Source: Pristionchus mayeri (taxonomy: Eukaryota; Nematoda; Chromadorea; Rhabditida; Neodiplogasteridae). Taken from it: a DNA stretch of 64,000 bases. Below the pieces are notes generated by a model. The model was not told the DNA's origin. It was given only the letters and a program-made list of their open reading frames with translations, and searched no databases. The stretch lies in contig BTRK01000005.1 of assembly GCA_036245805.1 (NCBI GenBank), positions 39,971,469 through 40,035,468 of the forward strand, in the 5' to 3' direction. Position numbers and translations under genes: made by a program. Shown one piece after another: positions 21,809 through 31,291 of this stretch (position 1 is its first letter; each line of letters begins with the position of its first letter).

Positions 21809-24173
21809 ACATAGCATAACTAACATGTGTATATCTCATAATCTAGCATTACTGCTTGACATGATAACTATAGATAGATAGATAGATTGATTGATTGCAT
21901 ACCGCATTCGATCGGAAAGATGCCCGATTGTTCTCATACCAGATCTTCTGTTCCAGTTTCGACTTTATTTGATCGAGTAATTCTGTATCGCCTCATCCAG
22001 TCTACAAAATATGATTATTGTAGACGTTTTGTGCCACCTAACCTATCGTTGAGTCGGCGATTTTCAGCCTCCAGCTCTCCTAACCCAGTGCGGATGTTTG
22101 CCTCATCCAATCTACAAAATATTCTTTTAGTTTCGACTTTTTTTGCAATCTAACCTTTCCTTGAGTAGGTGATTCTCAGCTGCGAGTTCGCCTAACTTCG
22201 TGAAATTCACTTCCTCCTCCAGGTTCAACTTTTCCTTATCCAATCTGCAAAATATTTTTAGACTGGAAATTTTTCGTCGCCTAACCTTTCCTTGAGTCGA
22301 CGATTCTCAACTGCAAGTTCTCCTTTCTTCTTAAAATTGAGTCCGGCAGATCTGCAAAGTTCTCATCGATTTAAAGATTTTTTCGTGCCTTTTAATTGTT
22401 TTTTCTCCCTTGTTTTGAATCTAGTGAAGAGCTCAGGTAGATGCGATTCACGTATCGGATGACACTGGCTCCCGCCAAGCCGTTTTTGAGTGTTTTGGGT
22501 ATTTTTTAAATTTCCTTTTCAGGAATGTTTCATGTGCAAGTTGTGATCAAAGTAGGAATATTACATAGGTGAAAGTTATGAATCAATACGAAAATATTCG
22601 ACCTTTCTTTCTCCTCTAGCTTGCCTTTGACGATATCCAGCTCGCGAACAGCTACTGATCTACAATGTATTCAATGCCCAATGAATCCACACACAAAACA
22701 GTTACTCACTTCGTCTGGAATAGTTTTTTCCATTCATCAGTCAACTTTTCTAAGTCATTCTTGAGTTTATCACACCGCTTTTCTGTTTCATCCGAGATGC
22801 TGAAAACATGAAGGTTTCGCAAAACATGAAGGCTATTACGATTCGCAAAGATCGTTTAGTTAATGCTAATGCGCATCACTTTTGCGAAGCAGTGCGTTGA
22901 CATACTTCTCGTTTCAAATACTCTCGCGCTGCGAATTCAAGACGAGAATATGCGAAACAAGGAGTGTATAGCGGCGCCGCTTCTCAAAAGTGACGCGCAT
23001 CCGTCTGTGAAAAGCCGAAGCGGCCTGACATGCGCCTTTCGATTAACAAACCTCTCCAATTCTTCAATCCTCTCATGAGCTTCCTTCAAATATCCAAGCA
23101 ACTTCAGTCTAAAGAAACAATTTTGCTTGAGAGTGGAACAAAAATGAGTTCACCTATCTTCTCCATACTCCTCTTTCTCTTTCTTTAGCTTCTCTAATTC
23201 TGGAATATTCTTCAGTGCTTTAATCAGATCTTGAGTCAAACTCGATCTAAAATATAAAACGATAGAGAATATCAAGGGGGAAGTATTCGAGAATGATCCT
23301 TCCTAATTACTTGCTATTCATGATGCTAGAGGGTAATGGAAAAGAGAAAGCCGAATACCGTCCAAACGTACTTCTCCTTGGCTAATTTCTCATTCAGCGC
23401 TTTTAGCGTACTCATCTCATCTCCTACACGAGTTGTCAATAGGACTTCCGATCTCGATCTAAAAACGAGTTCATTCTATGAATATTTTATAGCGTATTAA
23501 CCCTCGAAGGCGCAACGAGATACGAAAAATCGATAATGATGACACATAATAGTTTGAAACTCTTTACATTGAAGATTAAAATTGTTAGAGCTATGTAGGA
23601 GTAGGTAAGAGTAAACAATATTAAAAAATCTAACAGCATGCAAATACCTCAGCGGAAGTTCAGTGCTCGGAGTTCTGCTCAATTCTGCTTCCAATACCAC
23701 GCATCGTGTCTCAGCAGTCATAGATCTAAAAGTATGTAGATATCGACATGTCAAAATATATTTTTTGGATTCCAGATTCCTTAAACCTTGTCAGTTTTGT
23801 TTCTGAAGTAGTGGGAACCCTCCCGGGGTTTGATATTCAGAATTAATGCCTGCCCACATATGAGTCATTTCTCAGCAAGCCATTTAAACATAGCCAACTT
23901 AAACTTACGCGTTGACTGCTCGTTTGCTATCTTCATCGAGTTTAGAGTAGATACTTGTGATAGCTATTTGGTGGCTGCACAGTTATCTTATCTGCATGCT
24001 ATGTGGTGTACTGTGGGAACACAAACAATGTAGCTATCCGTGCACAAATCAATATCATTGGTACGATTTCTGTTCTCACAGTAAAAGAAAACGCCATACT
24101 GTTCATCAGATTCCTTCTTCTTCTTTTCCATATCGCAGATTTGATCGAAGAGTTCCTGTAAACAGCTAAATTC

Positions 24174-24315
24174 ACCCAACACCCGTGAAATAATTTGAAT
24201 TTCTGCGCGTGCCTGATCAAGGTAAAAATAATGAGAGAATATACAAAAACAAGAGAGCGGGACGTGATAAAAAACGCGCGTAAATTCAAATAAGTTCAAG
24301 GGTGTCGGGTAACCT
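24174..24315. repeat. MITE with ACCCAACACCCGTG ends
   Basis: CACCCAACACCCGTGAAATA at the left is mirrored by the TTCAAGGGTGTCGGGTAA end at the right. GCGCGTGCCTGATCA and TGATAAAAAACGCGCG are inverted inside. It is intronic in family copy 4. Confidence 0.55.
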
Positions 24316-25621
24316 TAAAAGATCCTACTGAAAATCAATTTCCATCATTTACATCATGCCTCGTTCTCCAGCTCTCAGCTGACATCTTTGCTGCCGTCAG
24401 ACTAAAGAAAAAAATTAGTTAAAAAATATTAAATTAATTCATATTAAAAAAATAATTAAAATAGATCTATATTAGTGAGCTCACCGGCTCAGCTTTCATG
24501 GCTCTCAGTTGAAGCTTTTCGAGAGTCTCGTTTGAATCCTGCTTCCCGTTCAATCCTGATGCCAGATCTTTCTCATATTCCAATTGTTGATTGACTGTAC
24601 TCAACTTGTCGATTCTCTCATTGAGAGCAATTAACGAGGTGAGCCTGTCAATAGCTACATTACTCATACACTAAGGCCCGACACTAGATGAGAACTATTT
24701 GGTCATGCCGTCTTTGTTTGCGAAGTTCTTTGCGAAACAATCCTGGGATTGAACAAATCGCGTGCAAGCTAGCGGGTTGGTTTAAATATACAAATCCAGC
24801 ACAAACAACTGACAATAACTGTGAAAGGAACTAACAGGTCTTCGTTCTCATCACGTGATGATCTGAGCATTTCCTTGCTATTTTCCAGTTCGTTCTCGAG
24901 TCTGAAAATTTCAATCACTGGATGAATGACTCTTCTCTGACCTGGTCATATATATCCTGAATGATTCGAGATCTCTCTTCTTTTTGCTCAATTCTTCTCG
25001 AAGAAACGACTTCTGAATGCAAGCGAACATAGAGGAAAAATGGGCTTGCGACTAACCTCTATATCCTGGTTCTCCATTATCCGCAATATACCTCCAACTT
25101 GAAGCTAAGAAGCTTATACTGAAAGTTAAATTATTATTGGATCACAGAGTGATTGAAGATACTTAACGTCGAGATTCAATACGACTGATTGACTCGATAA
25201 CTCAAATCCAACCACAAAATTTTATCATCACGCGTTATTAGTTACAAGTACGGATATAATTGGTACTCTATGACTATTTGGCATTCGTATAATTAAAACA
25301 ATGCACATAAGATATTATTATCACTTCCATAATATTAACTATTTCATTCATAAATATTGATAGGTTAAAACAACTTATAATTATCGAATAATACAAGGAG
25401 GGAGCTGAAGAAATAACTTGGTGATTTCTTGTATTGCAATACATTGGTGGAATGGAAGTGGGCGGAGTTTGATTGGGAGTGGGCGGAGTTTGATTGGGAG
25501 AGATCATCGATCTGGATCATTCTTGATCATTCGAATCTTCTCCGTTTCGAATTAAATTGGCCCGGAAGACTAGGCTGACTCGGAATGGCCTGTGATAAGC
25601 ATGGTAATATTGAACACTGTT

Positions 25622-25845
25622 TGCCTCTACTCTGCTAGAATTGGCAATGCGAGGAGGTAGTGAGCTTCGTTACACCTTCCTCTTCCCTTACTTCGCAAAC
25701 CGAGTGGGGCGAGGCGTAACGAGCTCGCTACTAGGGTTGGCAATTCGAAGAACAACTCGCAATCGCCTAACTCTCGCATATTTCGAAATCGTATGAAGGG
25801 GAGGCAATTTCGAATTCATACTTTACTTTGAATTGACAACCCTAC
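25622..25845. repeat. Two adjoining MITEs of the TAGGGTTGGC family
   Basis: One palindromic unit starts at TAGAATTGGCAATGCGAGG and ends near CTCGCTACTAG. A second starts at CTAGGGTTGGCAATTCG (25734) and ends at ATTGACAACCCTA (25845). Both carry the TTTCGCAA/TTTCGAAAT core. They lie in the intron between the last two exons of family copy 3. Confidence 0.5.
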
Positions 25846-26584
25846 TGCTTATTTCTGTGTTGCCACACTAAACTCACCTGGAAAAAGAATGAGGTAGGAG
25901 CTGCCTCGAATCGCTGAGGATAAGGATGAAACATAGGTGGAGGATGAGTAGGCTCGAACATCGGTGGAGGAGGGGGAGGTGGAGGAGGAACTTGAACATT
26001 CGCCGGTGTCCATGCGAGTGTTGCTGGCGGCATTTGCTGAATTCATGTTTATTAAATTTTTCGTTATCCATGTTCCCGCTTCCACGAAGTTATTTATATT
26101 AGCGCGTGAGCCCTAATCACGACAAGCGCACATGATCAGGCACGCATCTTATTCAAATAATTGTTATTTGTACTAGGGAACGTTAACAAAACTGCAAGGA
26201 ATAGATGCATACCACATTCAGTCCGAAATATGCCCGATTGGTCTCGCACCAGGTGATCCATTCATTAGTAATCGCTTTGAGTTTGCATCTAAAATTTTTT
26301 GAAAATACGATTTAATAATTTGAGCAGAAATACAAATTACCTCAGATCAGTGCATATCTTTTCATAATCTTTAGATGCGTCATTGTTGTGAATTTTCGCT
26401 TCTTCCAATCTGAAAACATTTAGTATAATTTGAAAATGTGAAAACCAGCCTTTGGTTGAGCTTCAGCACCGAGCTCTCGTATCTTCGTTTCATTGAATTC
26501 GCCAGCTCTAAAAAGTTTTCATGTAATTAGCAAAGTTTCCGTCTTTTCCTTGAAAGTTAATTATTCTTTCTTTCCAATCTGCAT

Positions 26585-26748
26585 TCGGCACTACTTCGGT
26601 TTCTTGCCACCCTCTCCCTCATCTAGCCCACCCCTCTCTAGGTATTCCTTCATGATTTTCGGCCTCTCCACCACTCAATAATGGGTGGGGATAAACAAAA
26701 AAGTGGGCCCTGAAACCGGCCTGAAACCGAAGAAGTGCCCTGCATTCT
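26585..26748. repeat. Inverted-repeat element with CGGCACTACTTCGG ends
   Basis: TGCATTCGGCACTACTTCGG at the left is mirrored by CCGAAGAAGTGCCCTGCA at the right. The middle includes TAGCCCACCCCTCTCTAGG. Similar half-elements occur at 31905-32068 and near 34430-34490. It is intronic in family copy 3. Confidence 0.5.
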
Positions 26749-26859
26749 CTTATGAATTGACAGAACAGAAGATACAATCCATCTAGTCGCAAAAGAGTTT
26801 CACTAGCCACTTCTGCTCATTCTCTCGTTCTGTCGATTAAAGACAAGCAGAACAATGAG

Positions 26860-26983
26860 TAGGGTTGGCAATTCGAAGTCGGATTGCGAATTCGCAACGC
26901 CTCCCCCTCCTCAGATTTCGCAATATGCGAGGGGGGGGGGGGCGATTACGAATTCCCAATCCGACTTCGAATTGCCAACCCTA
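26860..26983. repeat. MITE of the TAGGGTTGGC family (well preserved)
   Basis: The termini TAGGGTTGGCAATTCGAAG and CTTCGAATTGCCAACCCTA are perfect inverted copies, with TA at the ends and a G-rich run in the middle. It is the youngest-looking copy of this family in the window. It is intronic in family copy 3. Confidence 0.65.
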
Positions 26984-28319
26984 ATAATGAGCATTGCAAG
27001 AGAGGCGAGGGAAGACTTTGTGCACAGAAAAACAAGCAAATATTGAACCTTTCCATCTCTTCCAATCTCCCTCTCACTCCATCCAATTCACGAGTAGCTT
27101 TTGACGACTCCTCGATCCTTTTTATCACTTCCTGCTGTAGTTCCAACTGTTCACCATCCATGGACTCAATGAGGCCTTTCGCTTCATCCAATCTGCAAAA
27201 TAGTATATTTATTTTTATCATTTTTACCATCTAACCGCTCCATGAGACGGCGATTTTCAGCAACGATTTTCAGCTCTTCTAGCTTCTTACAATTGCACTC
27301 GCCAGATCTGAAAATTTCCGATATGTGTAATTACAGGAAATATTGAACCTCTCTGTCTCCTCTAATTTCCTTTTCGTGATCTCCAGCGAACAGCTACTGA
27401 TCTATAATAATTTAATAAGAAATAAATATAAATAAATGCAATAAGAAATAAATAAAAATAAATGCAAAAATATAAAAAAAAAGTAATCATAAAAAAATAA
27501 TTCATAAGCGAATAATAATAGAGAAATAGTTCAATTTCATATAGACAGCTACTCACTTCGCCTGGAAGAGTTCTTTCCATCCATATTTCAACTTTTCTAC
27601 ATCTTTCTTGAGTTGATCACACCGCTTTTCTGTTTCATCCGAGAGGCTGAAAATATGAATGTTTCTGGTGTTCATATGTATTGCGAAGTGGCGGCGCCTA
27701 ACAATCCTCGTTTAACGTTCTCTGATCTCATGTTTCGCCCATTCGTCTAATCCACCAACGTAACAGCTCCCGCAGTTTTTTGGAGTATTACGTCATTTAA
27801 ATAAACTAACCTCTCCAATTCTTCAATCCTTCCGTGAGCTGCTTTCAAATCTCGATTCAGCTTCTGTCTAAACAATCAATTTTACATTTAAGAGTACAAC
27901 TGTCTCAGTAAACCTCTCTTCTCCATACTCCTCCTTCTCTTTCTTTAGTTTATCTAATTCTGGGGTGATCTTCCTTACTTCAATCAGCTCTTTAATCAGC
28001 TTCGATCTAAAAGATAAAACGAAGAATATGTGTCTTCTATGTGTGCTAAAAATTGACAACTTTCTCGTTGCAGAAATTCTATTTGCGATACTGAGCGGAC
28101 GCAAGAAAAAACATACTTCTCTTTCTTCAATTTTTTCTTCTTTTTCTTCAGGTTTTTCACATCTTCGTCAACATCATATGTGGATGGGACTCTAGCTCTT
28201 TTTCTGAAAGAGAATAGATAAACCTCTGTCGCAATTAGTTATTCTCTCGTTGGTGGTTCCGGGATATTGGCATTATACCAATTAAAAAAGTGTTAAAATC
28301 TTGATTTTACTGAATACTA

Positions 28320-29455
28320 TTGGGGTGTCCGGAAAGTTCGTATAATTTTTTGTTTTTATTTTTTATTCAATGCTTTACAATTCTCAGTGACCAATGTATG
28401 CCCCCTTCTTTCTCACTACCTCCCTCCAGCGATTGGACAGGGTCTCGATTCCTCTCTTCCAGAATGCGGGTTTCTTCGAGACCGCCCAGTTCACGAAAGC
28501 CCTCACAACTTCATCTCGATTCTTGAACTTCTTTCCTTTGCAGAAGTCAAAGAAAGAGCGGAAGCAGTGGTAGTAGCATGGGGAGAGATCCGGGGAATAC
28601 GGTGGATGGGGAATCCTCTCGATCTTCAGCGCGTCCATTTTCTTCTGGGTCATCTTCGCTCGATGTGGGCGAGCATTGTCCATCAGAAGAAGAATTTCGC
28701 CCTGGTTCAGGAGTCTGGGAGGGACTCTGATCGCGACATCTTCCAGTTGTTCAGAGAAGAGGTCGACATTGATGCTGGTGTCAGGGGCGAGGATCTCCCA
28801 GTAGATGGGACCGAGAACTGAGAAGAAGAAGCAGAGGAGTTCCTTCTTTCCGTGCTCTTCCTTCTTCGGGACGGGCGTGGGCTTCTCATCTGCATCCACC
28901 CATTGCAGTCTCCTCACAGGGTTATCGTATGTGATCCACTTCTCATCTGTAGCGATGATGGAATTGACCCATCGAAGATTGGATCTACGATGGAGTAATT
29001 CCCGACAGACTTGAACACGATTTTTCAGCAGCTGTTCGAGGGAGAGGTCATGGGGAATCACTTGTGGGAGTTTCGGCTTCTTCCCAGATCGATGGAGGAT
29101 ATCGGACACCGTTGATCTGGGAGTACCAGTATCCTTCTTTCTTTCTTGAAGCGGGAGAACTACTTATAGCAGAAGGGTATGGAGGGGGCGTCAGCTCCTT
29201 CCGACTGGGCCAGGGCAGAGTGGGCCTCCTTCACGGATCGGCCAAGACGGTAGTAATGAAGTAAAACTGCTCGGAGGTAGAGATGGGAGTCCATCACAAG
29301 AATCAATGTAGCAACTAGGAGACTGATTAAATCCTCTCACTACTCAACGACATAATGATGCAATACATTGTTGACAAACAGATTGCGCAATCACTGCATT
29401 TGATCGCGAACTGACTTTTTTCCGAAGCATTATACGAACTTTCCGGACACCCCAA
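28320..29455 (-). mobile_element. mariner element with defective transposase
   Basis: Terminal repeats TTGGGGTGTCCGGAAAGTTC match at both ends, with TA flanks (28318-28319 and 29456-29457). The transposase runs on the minus strand. The N-terminal part starts at about 29292 (MDSHLYLRAVLLHYYRLG) and meets a TAG where mariners usually have Trp. It then resumes in a 241-codon frame at 28384-29109. Visible motifs are TDEKWITYDN (first catalytic Asp), MDNARPH (second) and YSPDLSPCYYH. The canonical third Asp is Tyr here (Y-Y-H where D-Y-H is expected), so the DD34D triad is broken. With the nonsense codon, this means it cannot make an active enzyme. It sits in family copy 3 where one exon is missing. 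Confidence 0.9.
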
Positions 29456-30130
29456 TAAAAACAATAACTCACGCGTCGGCGGCCCGTTTGGTCTCTTTTT
29501 CGAGTTTAGAGTGTAGACTTGCAATAGCGATCTTGTGCCTACAAAGTTCTTCATTATATGATGTAGAGAATCAACGTAGAGTGAGATCAGAACCCGTAGC
29601 AATGGTGTTGGTGTATAGGTGTAACGGAAATGACGGAAGAACGAACAAAATAATTTACTTATTGGCGCATAAGTGAGTACCATTGCCACTATTTCTGCTC
29701 ACACAGTAAAAGAAGTCTTACTTTTCCTCAGATTCCATCTGCTTCTTTTCCATTTTGGTGATTCGATCGAAGAGTTCCTGGAGAGTTTTAAAAATTAATC
29801 TGAAACCGACATTCCTCACATCATGTCTGGCTCTCCAGCTATCCAATGCAGTCTTTGCTGCGGCCAAATTCTAAAATAGTCGTGAAAATAATTAATCAAA
29901 AATTATTTAAACAAGTATAAAAATTAGTAATATTTAAAGCAAGATCTGACCGTCTCAGCTTTCGTGGCTCTAAGTTGGAGCTTTTCGAGAGCTTCGTCTG
30001 AATCTCCATTCATTCTTGACGACAGATCTTTCTCGTATTCCAATTTTCGATTTATTGCAGCCAATTGGTCGATTCTCTCGTTGAGAGTACACGTAGAAGT
30101 GATCCTGTATATATTTAATGTGATCTTAGC

Positions 30131-30296
30131 TACTGTGAGAACAGAAATCGTAGTCCGTGGTGTGGTGGCGAGTTTTATTACATTTGATTCTAAAGATATG
30201 CGGAACACGGAGGAGAAAACGTTCCGCGTATATTTAGAGACAAATGTACTAAATCTCGCCACAACACCACGGACTACGCTTTCTGTTGTCACAGTA
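30131..30296. repeat. TACTGTGAGAACAG MITE, copy 1
   Basis: TACTGTGAGAACAGAAATCG at the left is mirrored at the right, with GTGGTGTGGTGGCGAG and its complement further in. It is about 166 bp and TA-flanked. A near-identical copy is at 35577-35743, and decayed relatives appear near 16745, 24000-24090 and 29690. It is intronic in family copy 3. Confidence 0.65.
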
Positions 30297-31165
30297 AACC
30301 AGAGCTCAATTCTTTTTTTAGGCAGGATCCTTCCCCGTATCATAGAAGGAGCAGAGAAGACACATTTTAGAATGTTTGAATTCGATGTTGACATTTTCAT
30401 AATACTGGCAAGGATCCTACAAGAAAAAGAAAACCGGTGAAGTGAAAAAAACGGGGAAAAACTAACAATTCTAGGTTCTCATCACGTGTCGATCGGAGCT
30501 CGACCCTGCTACTTGCCAGTTCACTCTCGAGTCTGAAAATTGCAATCACTGAATAAATCATTGAATCCAATTAGCTCTTTTCTGACCTGGTCATATATAT
30601 TCTGAAAGACTCAAGATCACCCTCCTTCTTAAGCAATTGTTCGCGAAGAAATGATATCTGAATGGAAGCGATCATAGAGAGAAAATAAATTTGGGGCCGA
30701 CCTCTACATATTGTTCCTCCATAATCCACTATGTAATATGTTCGTGAGCTAAAAAGCTCGAGCTGAAAGGCCAATTATTTGCGAATCACGTATTGGCAAA
30801 AGTGACATAAGTACTCAACGTCGACTTTAACAACGAATCGTAATCTTGAAATCACGAGTAAAATTTTAAAATTTATCATCTTTTTTTGAATTACAAGAAA
30901 TAGATTACAAAGGAGCCGTATATTAGACAATCCTACAGAAATACTAGGCATATCTGAAAAAAAATTGGGCTATCCTACAGGAATATTAGTCATGCGTGAA
31001 TAGAAAACAAAACGGATAAAAACTAACATGCACTAAATGAGTTAATCGGTATATATTAAACGCCACAATTCCTTAGATAAAACGGGGTAACAGAAGAAGT
31101 TGATTGTTCATTTGTTGTTTCGACGTTCGCATGATTATTGAAGTGAATGGAGATCATAACCTTAT

Positions 31166-31268
31166 GGACACTGATTGGAAGTGGGCGGAGTCTCACTTGG
31201 AGAGGGCGGAGTCTGATTGGAAGTGGGCGGAGTCTGTTTGGGAGTGGGCGGAGTCGAATTGGGAGAGA
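31166..31268. repeat. 21-bp minisatellite in the 3' flank of family copy 2
   Basis: About four and a half units of a 21-bp motif centred on GTGGGCGGAGTCTGATTGG lie just after the stop codon of family copy 2. The same unit occurs twice after copy 3 (25450-25503) and once near 38786-38812. It is therefore a 3' UTR-linked repeat that varies in copy number between paralogues. Confidence 0.65.
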
Positions 31269-31291
31269 TCAACGACCTGGGTCATTCTTGA

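Larger units (their letters stand above)
20141..25077 (-). pseudogene. Tandem coiled-coil/Pro-rich family, copy 4 (frameshifted)
   Basis: Exons are 25057-25077 (MENQDIE), 24942-25012, 24836-24901, 24485-24644, 24353-24401, 24100-24155, 23909-23974, 23648-23725, 23372-23458, 23154-23246, 23052-23108, 22710-22799, 22603-22659, 22286-22351, 22155-22244, 22043-22111, about 21900-21997, 21072-21266 (proline-rich) and 20141-20179 (ends PWWKQFQ-stop). Two lesions are visible. The exon at 24353-24401 is 49 nt where all sister copies have 51, which puts a TGA in frame soon after. The exon at about 21900-21997 needs a one-base shift to keep the WYENNRA motif in frame with the upstream LDEA motif. The intron after the proline-rich exon uses a GC donor. 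A truncated product or unusual splicing is possible, but decay is the simpler reading. Confidence 0.65.
25527..30722 (-). pseudogene. Tandem coiled-coil/Pro-rich family, copy 3 (exon loss and 4-base deletion)
   Basis: Start exon 30702-30722 reads MEEQYVE. Further exons are 30587-30657, 30467-30532, 29951-30104, 29820-29870, 29722-29777, 29473-29538, about 28118-28204, 27914-28006, 27811-27867, 27557-27646, 27349-27401, about 27236-27308, about 27047-27194, about 26452-26509, about 26341-26410, about 26215-26290, 25878-26036 (proline-rich, PPPPPPPP tract) and 25527-25589 (SKRRRFE-stop). The exon equivalent to RCVVLEAEL in sister copies is missing, next to a mariner insertion; because exons join in phase 2 this loss keeps the frame. 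The exon at 27349-27401 is 53 nt, not the usual 57. That 4-base deletion in the RELDIVK region brings in a TAG. The proline-rich exon has a normal GT donor here, unlike the sister copies. Confidence 0.65.
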
